A DNA stretch of 58,037 nucleotides from Gammaproteobacteria bacterium. Its GTDB lineage: Bacteria > Pseudomonadota > Gammaproteobacteria > Arenicellales > Poriferihabitantaceae. Positions within the stretch are counted from its first letter, which is position 1, and every line of letters starts with the position of its first letter. Positions 1 through 8,954 of the stretch are shown in pieces. A model generated the notes under the pieces. The model was not told where the DNA came from. It saw nothing but the letters and a program-made list of their open reading frames with translations, and searched no databases. The DNA lies in contig VYFG01000052.1 in assembly GCA_009842505.1 (NCBI GenBank), forward strand, positions 1 to 58,037, written 5' to 3'. Position numbers and translations under genes: made by a program.

Positions 1-15
1 CACGATTTCTCCTTT
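1..15 (-). promoter_or_regulatory. Ribosome binding site and possible start of a gene leaving the window
   Basis: Read on the minus strand, AAAGGAG (positions 15 to 9) is followed after five bases by GTG at 3-1. This is a good Shine-Dalgarno to start spacing, so a gene probably begins at or just beyond the left edge, 3' of the small secreted-protein gene and co-directional with it. None of its product can be seen. Confidence 0.35.
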
Positions 16-48
16 CAAATCAAAATTCTATGAGTTTGCCGCCGGACA

Positions 49-264
49 CTAAGTAATACCGGCTTTCCCAAAGCCATCCCGCAGGATGCCAATGAGCCGC
101 GCATCGGAAAGTTTGTTCGGATCGATCATGCACCAGGTCTCCGGGGGCACGATGTTGACCCTGGTACTGCCGATTTCGGCAGACATCGTCTCGGCGATGG
201 CTGTCGCATTCCAGAAGATCAGAAGAATCAGACCGAGGAACGTCTTTTCAAGCGTTTTTTTCAT
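49..264 (-). CDS. Small secreted protein, possibly C-terminally truncated
   Basis: This 71-residue product begins with a clear Sec signal peptide (MKK start, hydrophobic core LGLILLIFWNATAIA, likely cut after AIA). A short mature part contains ETWCMIDPNKLSDARLIG. A Cys-x-hydrophobic-Asp-Pro-x3-Asp-Ala-Arg pattern like this occurs near the mature N-terminus of longer uncharacterised exported proteins, so this could be the head of a gene broken by a stop at 49-51, or a genuine small protein. The ATG at 264 has only a weak ribosome binding site. The 288 bases upstream (265-552) hold no convincing gene. Function unknown. Confidence 0.5.
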   Translation of the reverse strand: MKKTLEKTFLGLILLIFWNATAIAETMSAEIGSTRVNIVPPETWCMIDPNKLSDARLIGILRDGFGKAGIT

Positions 265-552
265 TGATTGTCACCATCTGGAATTCGATCCGAATACATG
301 GAATTCTAACGTTCCTGCCAACGCTGTAGTGCCGGCTTGCCCATCCAGAACGAAAAATCTCTTCATGTTCTCTACGGCTCTAGGCGCATCCGGCAACTCC
401 GCCACCTTGTTATTCAGCGGTTCCGACCCGTCGTTGCATCGGCTCCTTTTCCAGGTTGGCAGGCGGGGCTTTGTCAGCATGCGATGAGCAGTACCTGTCC
501 CTGATTTCGCAACGGATTTTCTTCCCCGCCTGATCCGTATTCGTGGATGGTG

Positions 553-1509
553 TTATGCCCTTCGCTCACACCCGGGAAAACTGCACAGCATTTCGAATAC
601 CAGGTTCGCGGCAAGCAGGGAGGTGTTCCCCGTGGTGTCATAGGGAGGTGAGACCTCCACCAGGTCGGCCCCTACCAGGTTGAGGCCGTAAATCCCGCGG
701 ATGATCTCGATTCCCTGGGAGGCCGTGAGCCCGCCGGGTTCCGGCGTGCCCGTCCCGGGGGCCACGGAAGGGTCGAGGCCATCGATGTCGAAGCTGAGAT
801 AGGTCGGCGTTTCGGAACCGATCACATCCCGGATCTCCGCCATCAGCGGCTCCAGGGACCTGTACCAGCATTCCTCCGCCGGCACCACACGTGCCCCCTG
901 ATCCCGGGACCAGTCGAAATCCTCGGCGCTGTAGCCCGTGGTACGAAGGCCGATCTGGAACATCTTCGGGCCCTGTACCAGATCTTCCTCGATGGCGCGG
1001 CGGAACATGGTGCCGTGGGCGATCTTTTCGCCGAACATGACATCGTTGATGTCGGCATGCGCGTCCACATGCACCAGCGCCACCGGGCCATGGACCTTCC
1101 TGAGGGCCCGCAGGATGGGCAGGGCGATGGTGTGGTCGCCCCCCAGGCTGACGGGCTTCGCGCCATGGGCGAGGATCTCGTCGTAGTGCCGCTCGATGAT
1201 GTCGATGGATTTCAGCAGATTGAAGGTGTTGATGGCCACGTCGCCGACATCCCCCACCTGGAAGCTGTCGAAGGGTGCAGCGCGTGTATACATGCCGTAG
1301 GGACGAACAAGCACGGACTCGCCCCGGATCTGCCTCGGCCCGTAGCGGGTGCCGGACCGGTTGCTGGTGCCGATGTCGAGCGGTACGCCGATGATGGCAA
1401 TGTCGAGGCCCTCCGCGGTGGCATGCGCCGGCAGACGGAACATGGTACCCGGACCCGCAAAGCGCGGCATCTGGTTGCCACCCAGGGGTTGGTTGTACTC
1501 AGTTGGCAT
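553..1509 (-). CDS. speB: Agmatinase-family ureohydrolase (guanidinobutyrase-like)
   Basis: This 318-residue arginase/agmatinase-fold enzyme would hydrolyse a guanidino compound to an amine plus urea in the cytoplasm. The binuclear Mn site is complete: GGDHT supplies the first His, DAHADIND the Asp-x-His-x-Asp set, and SFDIDGLDPS the Asp-x-Asp pair; the family motif GTGTPEPGG follows. The N-terminus (QPLGGNQMPRF) and the GEKIAHGTMFRRA and AEECWYRSLEPLM segments resemble Pseudomonas guanidinobutyrase GbuA, as I remember it, more than E. coli SpeB. 4-Guanidinobutyrate is therefore as likely a substrate as agmatine. It is alone on its strand here, with no polyamine genes beside it. The family is certain and the substrate is inferred. 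Confidence 0.88.
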   Translation of the reverse strand: MPTEYNQPLGGNQMPRFAGPGTMFRLPAHATAEGLDIAIIGVPLDIGTSNRSGTRYGPRQIRGESVLVRPYGMYTRAAPFDSFQVGDVGDVAINTFNLLKSIDIIERHYDEILAHGAKPVSLGGDHTIALPILRALRKVHGPVALVHVDAHADINDVMFGEKIAHGTMFRRAIEEDLVQGPKMFQIGLRTTGYSAEDFDWSRDQGARVVPAEECWYRSLEPLMAEIRDVIGSETPTYLSFDIDGLDPSVAPGTGTPEPGGLTASQGIEIIRGIYGLNLVGADLVEVSPPYDTTGNTSLLAANLVFEMLCSFPGCERRA

Positions 1510-1762
1510 GGATGTTGTGGGGTCTGTCTACTTTTCGGACATTATGGACTGCCCAGCACAAGGAATTCCACACTGTAGCACCATCGGTACCCGGTACCAG
1601 AGCCTGCCATTGGGCACTGTGGGCGAACCATGATATTCCCGGCACCGTGCAGACATCCCCCTGGTGCGTGGTATAAACTCGCTGGCCTGTCCGAATTCGG
1701 AAGTCCTTGGAATCGAGGCGGTTCAACGGCACTGAAGTGCAACTAGGGCATGTCGAAGCCAT
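1499..1762 (-). CDS. Doubtful 87-residue ORF overlapping the ureohydrolase start
   Basis: The ORF ends in CATGCCAACTGA, so its last codons overlap the ATG of the ureohydrolase gene, an arrangement that would permit translational coupling. The product starts MASTCPSCTSVP, with a single Cys-x2-Cys pair, and matches nothing I recognise. There is no good ribosome binding site before the ATG at 1762. Composition is less GC-rich than the flanking genes. It may be leader DNA or decayed sequence rather than a gene. Confidence 0.2.
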   Translation of the reverse strand: MASTCPSCTSVPLNRLDSKDFRIRTGQRVYTTHQGDVCTVPGISWFAHSAQWQALVPGTDGATVWNSLCWAVHNVRKVDRPHNIHAN

Positions 1763-1903
1763 GTTGGAGGTCCAAGGGCAAATTTCCGCTGCGTGAAACC
1801 GGGCGGTCAGAAACCGGTTCGCTGTACGTTACCGCACATGAACCTCCCGAGATATTGAGTCCCGCAGTTCCGGGCGACCAAGCACCCGTTGAAATGTTCT
1901 GAC
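1510..1903. other. Intergenic region between ureohydrolase and the GcvT operon
   Basis: This divergent region of about 390 bases should contain the promoters of both flanking transcription units. Apart from the doubtful 87-residue minus-strand ORF I see no gene, clear -10/-35 pair or strong hairpin. Base composition is mixed and looks like old insertion or recombination scar, but no element can be named. Confidence 0.4.
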
Positions 1904-3085
1904 ATGAGCAATCTTCAGGAGACCTCCGATCTCGAGAACACGGTCGCCGTCAGTGCCCGCCGGTTCGAGGAATCGCCGTTCATCGAGCGCACCGGCAGCC
2001 CGGACATGGTCCGCGGCGTCTATGCCGGCCGCTATTTTCCGATCTACGCGGGCGAGGACTGGGTGGGGAAATACTGGACCCTTCGCCGGCAGGCACTGAT
2101 CTTCGATGTGCCGGAAAAGCCGGTGGAGATCTCGGGTCCCGACGCGGTTCCGTTTCTGGAGAAAGTCCTTGCGCGCCGGGTCGCCACCATGACCGAAGGG
2201 CGGGGGTACTACAGCATCGCCTGCACGCCCCGGGGCGGGGTCTTCATGGACGGGGTGGTCTTCAGGCTGGCGGAAGACCGGTTCTGGTACGTCCAGGCGG
2301 ATGGTCCGCTGGAGGCGTGGCTGACGGCGCACAGCGGGGGGTTCGACGTGACGGTATCCGATCCCGGCAGCCGCGTCCTGCAGATCCAGGGGCCCGCGTC
2401 CATGGACATCCTGGGGGCGGCCACGGATGGGGCGATCGACGGCGCTATGAAATACTTCCGTTCCGGATATTTCGGGATCGGCGGTCAGGAGCTGTACGTT
2501 TCGCGCACCGGGTTCACTAATGAACTGGGCTTCGAGATCTACTGCGATGGCGCCACGACCGATCACCTGGCCCTGTGGGACCACCTGATGGCCTGCGGTG
2601 GGCCCCATGGGATGGAGTTTTCCTCCACGCGGGCCCTGACCGTCCGCCGGATCGAGGGCGGCATTCTCGGCAACCTGACGGATATGGACCCGACCATGAC
2701 CCCGTTCGAGGCGGGCCTTGCCCGGTTCATCGACATGGACAAGGGGGATTTCATCGGCCGGGACGCGCTGGCGGGGAGGGACACCCGTCCGTGCCTGTTC
2801 GGGCTCACCTGCGAGGGTGCGATCCCCTCGGCGGGTTGTTCGGTACTGGACGGGGATGCCGCCGTCGGCCGGATCACGGCGGGGGTTCCGTCGCCGACGC
2901 TGGGCCTTGGCATCGGGTACGTCCGGTTCGGGGCGCCCGGGGACTGGGTGGGCCGCAGGCTCCGGATGGATCTTCCGGACGGCACCCGGCACGCGGTGGA
3001 GGTGGTGGAGCTTCCCTTCTATGACCGGGAGAAGAAGATCGTTCGCGGCGTGGACCGGTCGATCCCCGAGAGGCCTTCGCATTGA
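1904..3085 (+). CDS. GcvT-family aminomethyltransferase / tetrahydrofolate-dependent demethylase
   Basis: A 393-residue stand-alone GcvT-fold protein. Visible hallmarks are the N-terminal DVPEKPVEISGPDA segment, VLQIQGPASMDIL in the middle, YVSRTGFTNELGFEIYC (the conserved G-[FY]-x-G-E-like region) and a C-terminal barrel with FIGRDALAG and GRITAG. The family includes glycine cleavage T-protein, DMSP demethylase DmdA, and O- or N-demethylases that move a methyl or methylene group to tetrahydrofolate. The exact substrate cannot be read. I chose the ATG at 1904; an in-frame TTG lies at 1889. It is first of four co-directional genes, and its TGA overlaps the next start as TGATG, so it probably works on the same substrate as the DMGDH-like and MttB-like products. 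Confidence 0.8.
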   Translation: MSNLQETSDLENTVAVSARRFEESPFIERTGSPDMVRGVYAGRYFPIYAGEDWVGKYWTLRRQALIFDVPEKPVEISGPDAVPFLEKVLARRVATMTEGRGYYSIACTPRGGVFMDGVVFRLAEDRFWYVQADGPLEAWLTAHSGGFDVTVSDPGSRVLQIQGPASMDILGAATDGAIDGAMKYFRSGYFGIGGQELYVSRTGFTNELGFEIYCDGATTDHLALWDHLMACGGPHGMEFSSTRALTVRRIEGGILGNLTDMDPTMTPFEAGLARFIDMDKGDFIGRDALAGRDTRPCLFGLTCEGAIPSAGCSVLDGDAAVGRITAGVPSPTLGLGIGYVRFGAPGDWVGRRLRMDLPDGTRHAVEVVELPFYDREKKIVRGVDRSIPERPSH

Positions 3086-3969
3086 TGGGCGCGGAAGATA
3101 CAAAGGAGACGATGGGGCCCCTGGCCCCGCGCCCGCGGCGCAGTTTCATCTTCGTGCCGGGTCTGCGGCCGGAGATGTACCCCAAGGCGCTGTCCTGCGG
3201 GGCGGACATCGTGTGCGTGGAACTGGAGGACGGGATTGCGCCCGGGGACAAGGCGGAGGCGCGGAAGCTTGGGCTGTCGCTCTTCGGGCAGCCGCCCGCC
3301 GACGACGGGGTGGAGCGGATTCTGCGGATCAACTCGATCCGGGAGCGGTTCGGCATCGAGGATGTGCTGGCGGTGCTGGCGGCCGAGTCGCCGCCGCCGG
3401 CCCTGATGATGCCCAAGGTGCGCACGCCGGACGAGGTGGTGATGCTGGACCGGCTGCTCGGCGAGGCCGGGCATTCGACGCGGCTGCATGTCATCATCGA
3501 AACCAATGCCGGTCTGGAGGCGGCCTTTGACATTGCCCGGTGCTCGGACCGGATCGACGCGCTGTTCTTCGGGGGGGTGGACATGGCGGCGGAACTGCGC
3601 TGCGAGAACGCCTGGGAGCCGCTTCTGCATGCACGCTCCCGGGTGGTGCATGCGGCGGCCGGTGCGGGTCTTGACGTGATCGACGTGCCCTATCTCGACC
3701 TTGACGATCCGGCGGGCATGCGCCTGGAAGCCGAACGGGCGCGCGACCTCGGATTCGCCGGCAAGGGATCGGTGCATCCGAAGCAGATTGCGACACTGAA
3801 TGAAGTGTTCACGCCATCGGCGGACCAGATCGCCCGCGCCCGCCGGATAATCGCCCGGTTCGAGGCCGCCGGCACGGGCCTTGTGGTCATCGACGGCAAG
3901 CTGATCGAGAAACCGGTGCTGCGCAACATGCATCGCATCGTGGCCATCGCCGACCGGATGGGAAAGTGA
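3085..3969 (+). CDS. HpcH/HpaI aldolase / citrate lyase beta (CitE)-like protein
   Basis: A 294-residue TIM-barrel lyase. It opens with RRSFIFVPGLRPEMY, followed by the metal-binding VCVELEDGI region, MMPKVRTPDEV, the IIETNAGLEAAFDI motif with its conserved Glu, and GSVHPKQI near the C-terminus, as in malyl-CoA lyase, malyl-CoA thioesterase and CitL-like enzymes. These act on CoA thioesters of dicarboxylic hydroxyacids. No CoA transferase or citrate lyase partner lies nearby. The ATG at 3085 overlaps the previous stop (TGATG); a second ATG at 3112 follows AAAGGAG closely and could be the real start. Its place between two folate-dependent demethylase-type genes is unusual. The family is sure and the reaction is not. 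Confidence 0.82.
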   Translation: MGAEDTKETMGPLAPRPRRSFIFVPGLRPEMYPKALSCGADIVCVELEDGIAPGDKAEARKLGLSLFGQPPADDGVERILRINSIRERFGIEDVLAVLAAESPPPALMMPKVRTPDEVVMLDRLLGEAGHSTRLHVIIETNAGLEAAFDIARCSDRIDALFFGGVDMAAELRCENAWEPLLHARSRVVHAAAGAGLDVIDVPYLDLDDPAGMRLEAERARDLGFAGKGSVHPKQIATLNEVFTPSADQIARARRIIARFEAAGTGLVVIDGKLIEKPVLRNMHRIVAIADRMGK

Positions 3970-4146
3970 CGGAAAGGAAAGGACCCGGTTCTGCCTGCCC
4001 GCCGTGCCTATGAAAGTTCCCCGCAGGGGGCATTTGCTCACGGACCCGGCCCTCCCGGGTACGGGCATCCGGAAACCAGGCTGTCCGCACCGGGCCCGGG
4101 CCGGCATTCCTGTTCCCTGCACCGCACACTGTACCCGGGGTGAGAC

Positions 4147-6561
4147 ATGAAAACACATGCCAGAGTGGTCGTGATCGGCGGCGGAATCGGTGGAGTGTCC
4201 GTGTTGTACCATCTGACCCGGGAGGGCTGGACCGATGTGGTGCTGGTGGAGCGCGACGAGCTGACGTCCGGTTCCACCTGGCACGCCGCCGCCCAGGTGA
4301 CCCAGTTCGGCATCAATCAGACCATGGTGGCGCTGAAGCGCCATTCCATCGACCTGTACCGGGAACTGGCCCGGGATCCCGAGTACCCCATCAACTATCA
4401 CATCACCGGGGGCATGCGCCTTGCGCATACCCGGGCACAGGTGGATACCTACCGCCATTTCGTCGGCATGGCGGCCGGGGTCGGCGTGGAGATGGAATTC
4501 ATCGATGCCGCCGAGGCGGGCCGGCGCCACCCTCTCCTGCAGGCCGACGGCCTCCTGGGCGCCTGGTGGGATCCTCTTGACGGGGATATCGACCCCGCGC
4601 AGCTGGTGTTCGCGTTGGCCAGGCGTGCGAGGAAGGCGGGCGCGGAGGTGTACCGGTTCAACGGGGTCCATGACATCACCCGCAATGCCGGCGGAGAATT
4701 CACCGTCCACACGAAGAACGGCGACATCACCTGCGAGATGGTGGTCAACGCCTCCGGCTACCGGGTCAATGAGGTGGGTGCGATGCTCGGGATCAGCCAT
4801 CCCGTCATCTCCATGGAACACATGTACTTTCTGACAGAGTCCATTCCCGGGATCGAGGCGCTGGATTTCCGCGTGCCGGTCATCCGAGACCCCGGGGACG
4901 ATTACTACAGCCGGCAGGAAAAGACCGGGCTCCTGGTCGGGGTCTACGAGCAGGGCTGCCGGCCCTTCGGCATGGACGGTATCGACCCCGGCTTCACCAG
5001 TGCGCTTTGCCCGTCGGACCTGGACCGGTGCCTGGATAACATGGAAGGCATTTTCCGGCGGCTGCCCTGCCTTGCGGAAACCGGCATCCACACGGTCATC
5101 AACGGCCCCATCACCTACAGCGCCGACGGCGCCCCGCTGGTGGGTCCGGTACCCGGAGTGCCCAACGCCTTTGCCTGTCTCGGTCTTCGCGCCGGCATCG
5201 GCGAGGGCGGCGGACTCGGCAAGGTGCTGGCGGAGATCATGGTGCACGGGGAGTGCGAATGGGACGCTTGGTATCTGGATCCCCGCCGCCTCACCGGCTG
5301 GGCAAGTACCGAGGTCACCTGCCTGAAGGCCGTCGAGGAGTACCGGAACGAGTTCCACTACCACCTGCCGCACGAGCACCGCCCGGCCGCCCGATGCCTG
5401 CGCACCACGCCGCTCCACACCGAATTCGAGCGCGAACACTGTGTCTTCGGGGTGGTGAACGGATGGGAGCGGTCGCTCTTCTTCAGGCCGTCGGCAGACT
5501 TCGTGGACGAGCACTCCTGGCGGTTCACACCCACCTTCGAGGTGGTGGCGGGGGAAGTGGCGGGTATCGCCGGCGCCGCCGGGCTGATGGAGGTTTCCGG
5601 ATTCAACCGCTACGAGATCCGGGGTCCCGGAGCCGGTGCGTTCCTTGACCGCATGACCTGCAGTGCCTTGCCCGCAACGGACGGCAAGGTCAACCTCTGC
5701 TACCTCCTGACCAACAGGGGCCATGTCCTTGCCGAGGCCACCATCGCAAGGCTCGGCGAGGACCACTACTGGTACGGCTCCGCCGCCGGCGCCGAGTGGC
5801 ATGACCGGGACTGGTTGCGCCTGCACATGCCGCCGTCCGTGACCCTGACCGAAATGACGGGCAGCCACACCATGCTGGTGGTGGCGGGGCCGCATGCGAG
5901 GGCACTTCTCGAGTCGCTCTCCCCCCGGGGTGACTGGTCCCGGGAAGCCTTCCCCCCCATGCACGCCAGGCGCATGCATCTCGGCTCCGCGGAAGTGCTG
6001 TGCATGCGGGTCAGTTTCTCCGGCGAACTCGCCTATGAACTGCATCTCCCGAACGAGAGGCTGCTCCTGGTCTACCGGCTGCTGAAAGAGGCGGGCCGGG
6101 CATTCGACCTCGTCCAGTTCGGGCTCTACGCCACCGAGTCCATGCGCCTCGAGAAGGGCTACCTGCACTGGAAGGCGGACCTGATCCATGAGCACAACCC
6201 GGTGGAAGCCGGCCTCGGGCGGTTCGCTAGGATGGACAAGGGCCCCTTTATCGGCAGGGAGGCACTTGAGGAAGAAATCCGCCGCGGGGACCGGCGGCGG
6301 CTCGTGGTGATGACGGTGGACTGCGATCATGCCCCCGCCCATGGCGGGGATCCGGTGTACCGGGACGGCAGGCTGGTTGGCTCGGTGACGTCCGCTGGCT
6401 ACGGGCACCGGGTGAAGAGGAACATCGCCTATGCCTACGTGGAGCCCGGGGCAGCGGCGCCGGAGACGGACCTTGACGTCGGCATCCTCGGGAAACGTTG
6501 CCCTGCGAGGGTCAGCGCCCCCTGCCTGTACGACCCGGAGAACCGGCGCTGGAAGGTCTGA
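4147..6561 (+). CDS. FAD-dependent oxidoreductase-GcvT fusion (dimethylglycine dehydrogenase type)
   Basis: This 804-residue, two-part enzyme has the DMGDH/sarcosine dehydrogenase architecture. Residues about 5-400 are a DAO-fold flavoprotein: the dinucleotide motif VVVIGGGIGGVSVLYHL, then LTSGSTWHAAAQV, whose His is the covalent flavin attachment site in the characterised family. From about residue 425 comes a GcvT domain with VSFSGELAYELHLP, a conserved THF-domain motif, and MRLEKGYLHWKADL near the C-terminus. The expected reaction is oxidative N-demethylation with transfer of the one-carbon unit to tetrahydrofolate. Length matches the family. The downstream MttB gene starts on its stop codon (TGATG). 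A 177-base gap separates it from the lyase gene. Dimethylglycine is the default substrate; another methylated amine is possible. Confidence 0.87.
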   Translation: MKTHARVVVIGGGIGGVSVLYHLTREGWTDVVLVERDELTSGSTWHAAAQVTQFGINQTMVALKRHSIDLYRELARDPEYPINYHITGGMRLAHTRAQVDTYRHFVGMAAGVGVEMEFIDAAEAGRRHPLLQADGLLGAWWDPLDGDIDPAQLVFALARRARKAGAEVYRFNGVHDITRNAGGEFTVHTKNGDITCEMVVNASGYRVNEVGAMLGISHPVISMEHMYFLTESIPGIEALDFRVPVIRDPGDDYYSRQEKTGLLVGVYEQGCRPFGMDGIDPGFTSALCPSDLDRCLDNMEGIFRRLPCLAETGIHTVINGPITYSADGAPLVGPVPGVPNAFACLGLRAGIGEGGGLGKVLAEIMVHGECEWDAWYLDPRRLTGWASTEVTCLKAVEEYRNEFHYHLPHEHRPAARCLRTTPLHTEFEREHCVFGVVNGWERSLFFRPSADFVDEHSWRFTPTFEVVAGEVAGIAGAAGLMEVSGFNRYEIRGPGAGAFLDRMTCSALPATDGKVNLCYLLTNRGHVLAEATIARLGEDHYWYGSAAGAEWHDRDWLRLHMPPSVTLTEMTGSHTMLVVAGPHARALLESLSPRGDWSREAFPPMHARRMHLGSAEVLCMRVSFSGELAYELHLPNERLLLVYRLLKEAGRAFDLVQFGLYATESMRLEKGYLHWKADLIHEHNPVEAGLGRFARMDKGPFIGREALEEEIRRGDRRRLVVMTVDCDHAPAHGGDPVYRDGRLVGSVTSAGYGHRVKRNIAYAYVEPGAAAPETDLDVGILGKRCPARVSAPCLYDPENRRWKV

Positions 6562-8093
6562 TGAGCCCGAGGCGCACCAGGCGGGGAGGGCAATCCAGCC
6601 GGGAGGCCATGCATGCGCAGCGCGCCCGGCCTCCGGCTGTCGATCCCTGCCCCCCGGGGCCGACCGGGGGCCGCTACAGGCCCCTTGGCGAGGGGGAGGT
6701 CCGGGCGATCTACGACACCGCCCTTGGGATACTCGCGGAAATCGGCATGGGAGAGGCCCCGGCGGAGCTCAGGGAAAAGGCCCTGTCAGCCGGGGCGGAA
6801 CTCAGCGACCGGGGCAGGCTTTGCTACCCCCGAGCCATGGTGGAGGACATCATTGCTGGCGCCTGCCGGTCCTTCACCTTCCATGGTCGCGACCCCGCCC
6901 ACGACATCGAGGTCGGAGGTGAGCGGGTGTATTTCGGCACCGGTGGTGCGGCGGTGCAGACCCTGGATCTGGAGAGCGGCGACTACCGCCCGTCCACCCT
7001 GGAGGACCTCCATGACTTCACCCGCCTTGCCGACGCGCTCAAGAACATCGCCTGGTTCACCCGCTGCTGCGTCGCCACCGACGTGCCGGACAATTTCGAC
7101 CTCGACATCAACACCGCCTATACGCTGGTGCGCGGAACCACCAAGCCCATCGGCACCAGCTTTTTCGTCGCCGATCATGTGGACCCGGTGATCACGCTTT
7201 TCGACCGGGTGCTTGGCGGGGAAGGGCGCTTCCGCGACAGGCCGTTCTGCAAGGCCCACGTAAGTCCGGTGATCTCGCCCCTCCGATACGGGGCCGACGC
7301 GGTGCACGTGGCCCTGGCCGCCATGCGCAACCGGATGCCGCTCAACAACATCGTGGCCGCGCAGTCCGGGGCCACGGCGCCGGCGGCGCCCGCCGGGATG
7401 CTGGCCTCGACGCTGGCCGAGACCCTCTCGGCCCTGGTCATGGTCAACGTGTTCGAGCGGGGCTACCCGATGATCTTCTCCAACTGGCCCTTCGTGATCG
7501 ACCTTCGCACGGGTTCGTTCGCCGGCAGCGGCGGCGAGATCTCCCTCCTGAACGCCGCCTCCGTGCAACTTGCCAACTGGCTCGGACTGCCGTCGGGCGC
7601 GGCCTGCAGCATGGCGGACGCCAAGGCGGTGGACGCACAGATGGGACTGGAAAAGGCGCTGTCCGCGACGGCCGTGGGACTTGCGGGCGGCAACATGCTC
7701 TACGAGTCCTCCGGCATGATGGCGAGTCTCCTCGGCGCCTCGTTCGAGGCTTTCGTGGTGGACGACGAGATGCTATCCCTGGTCTACCGGCTCCTGCGGG
7801 GCATCGAGGTCAACGACGGGACCCTGAACCCCGGGGCGATCCGCGAGGCAGTCTTCGGCGAGGGGCATTTTCTCGGCGGGGCGGACACCATGGCGGCCAT
7901 GGAGCGGGACTACTACTATCCCGCGCTGTCGGATCGACAGGACCCGGTTTCCTGGATGGCGGAGGGCAAGCGGACGATCCTGGAGAAGGCCAACGAGCGT
8001 GCGCGGATGATCCTCGAGGACCATCATCCGGAATACATCGACCCGAAGACCGACGCGGAACTGAGAAGCCGCTTCAACATCCTGCTTCCCTGA
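6561..8093 (+). CDS. MttB-superfamily methyltransferase, non-pyrrolysine type
   Basis: A 510-residue member of the trimethylamine methyltransferase (MttB/MtgB) superfamily. The N-terminal LGEGEVRAIYDTALGILAEIG helix, YFGTGGAAVQTLD, the GTSFFVADHVDP region and SMADAKAVDAQMGLEKA (the family D-[AS]-K-x2-D-x-Q-x3-E signature) are all present. The frame is open throughout, so no amber-encoded pyrrolysine is needed. Such members include glycine betaine:corrinoid methyltransferase MtgB, but no corrinoid protein or reductive activator lies in this window. It starts on the stop codon of the DMGDH-like gene, which links it functionally to methylated amine breakdown. The family is firm; whether it uses a corrinoid is unknown. 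Confidence 0.83.
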   Translation: MSPRRTRRGGQSSREAMHAQRARPPAVDPCPPGPTGGRYRPLGEGEVRAIYDTALGILAEIGMGEAPAELREKALSAGAELSDRGRLCYPRAMVEDIIAGACRSFTFHGRDPAHDIEVGGERVYFGTGGAAVQTLDLESGDYRPSTLEDLHDFTRLADALKNIAWFTRCCVATDVPDNFDLDINTAYTLVRGTTKPIGTSFFVADHVDPVITLFDRVLGGEGRFRDRPFCKAHVSPVISPLRYGADAVHVALAAMRNRMPLNNIVAAQSGATAPAAPAGMLASTLAETLSALVMVNVFERGYPMIFSNWPFVIDLRTGSFAGSGGEISLLNAASVQLANWLGLPSGAACSMADAKAVDAQMGLEKALSATAVGLAGGNMLYESSGMMASLLGASFEAFVVDDEMLSLVYRLLRGIEVNDGTLNPGAIREAVFGEGHFLGGADTMAAMERDYYYPALSDRQDPVSWMAEGKRTILEKANERARMILEDHHPEYIDPKTDAELRSRFNILLP

Positions 8094-8117
8094 CCCGGAG
8101 AGGCGACGGGCGCTCCT

Positions 8118-8888
8118 TCAGCCGATCTGCCGGCTGACCCATTCCCCCGCGTCGCCGATGCGGTTTTTCCCGTCGACGTAGTCGTCGATGAGCCGTATCA
8201 GCCGCTCGCGGCCAAAGGAACCCTCGTGTCCGCCGTGCACGACGCTGACGGGCAGGGTACGCAGCCGCTCCAGGCTTTGCCGGTACAGGGTCCTGTCCGA
8301 GTGGTAGAGGGTGTCGTAGAGCGCACCGTCGTAGACGGTATCGCCGGAAAACAGGGTTCCGGTGGCCTCCTCGTAGAGCGCGATGGAGCCCGGGGAATGG
8401 CCGGGCAGGTGCAGGACCCGGAAATGCCGGTTGCCAAGATCCACCACGTCTCCCTCGTCCAGGTAGCCGGTCAGGGGGGCTGGTGTCACGCTGTATTCGC
8501 GGTAATCGAAGCCGTCATGAGGCAGGGCGCTGAAAGTTTCCGCACGGATGAAAGAGCCCCAGTCCGCGGCATTGTCCCTGGTTGGTGCGGCGTGGATTCC
8601 GGCTTCGCTTCGATGTCCCAGCCGGGTCTCGAATTCATGCTGGCCGCCGATATGGTCGAAATGGGCGTGGGTGGCGATGCAGGTCACCGCCCGCCCTGAA
8701 ATCAGGCTCACCTCCTTTTTTAGCGGGCGCAGTCCCATCCCGGAGTCGATCAGAAGGTCGTGCTCGCGCCCCCTGACATGCCAGATGTTGCAGCGGAGCC
8801 AAGCGGCGACATGGGTCTCCCGCACCAAGCTGATGCCATCGCCGACCGGGCGGACTTCGTACCAGTCGGATGCGGATTTCAGGGTCAT
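8118..8888 (-). CDS. MBL-fold metallo-hydrolase
   Basis: A 256-residue metallo-beta-lactamase-fold hydrolase with a complete metal site: THAHFDHIGG (H-x-H-x-D-H), LPGHSPGSIALY, LFSGDTVYDG and the terminal HGGHEGSFGRERL. Its overall shape is that of glyoxalase II-like or lactonase-like thioester/ester hydrolases acting on small cytoplasmic substrates. I took the ATG at 8888; a longer TTG start at 8921 is possible. It converges with the MttB operon, ending 25 bases from it, and is divergent from the betaine transporter genes. Substrate unknown. Confidence 0.8.
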   Translation of the reverse strand: MTLKSASDWYEVRPVGDGISLVRETHVAAWLRCNIWHVRGREHDLLIDSGMGLRPLKKEVSLISGRAVTCIATHAHFDHIGGQHEFETRLGHRSEAGIHAAPTRDNAADWGSFIRAETFSALPHDGFDYREYSVTPAPLTGYLDEGDVVDLGNRHFRVLHLPGHSPGSIALYEEATGTLFSGDTVYDGALYDTLYHSDRTLYRQSLERLRTLPVSVVHGGHEGSFGRERLIRLIDDYVDGKNRIGDAGEWVSRQIG

Positions 8889-8954
8889 GGACTGATGGGC
8901 CGGGAATGTGTCGGACAACAAGTATACGCTGTCGGTTATCCGGTGGATATCCGG

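Noticed and set aside
271..480. Minus-strand ORF with a VLDGQAGTTAL phrase resembling the N-terminus of short-type ArgC
   Set aside because: Only about ten residues match and the following sequence does not continue as ArgC; too little to call a gene or pseudogene.
1518..1545. GGGTCTGTCTACTTTTCGGA near the ureohydrolase start, looking like an insertion-sequence end
   Set aside because: No matching inverted repeat, target duplication or transposase fragment could be found.
3019..6408. Very long antisense open frame (over 1100 codons) opposite the lyase and DMGDH-like genes
   Set aside because: It is a shadow caused by high GC third positions; it has low-complexity Pro/His/Arg text and no family similarity, while the other strand encodes clear enzymes.
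6561..8093. Pyrrolysine in the MttB-like protein
   Set aside because: The reading frame has no internal amber codon, so it is a non-pyrrolysine member.
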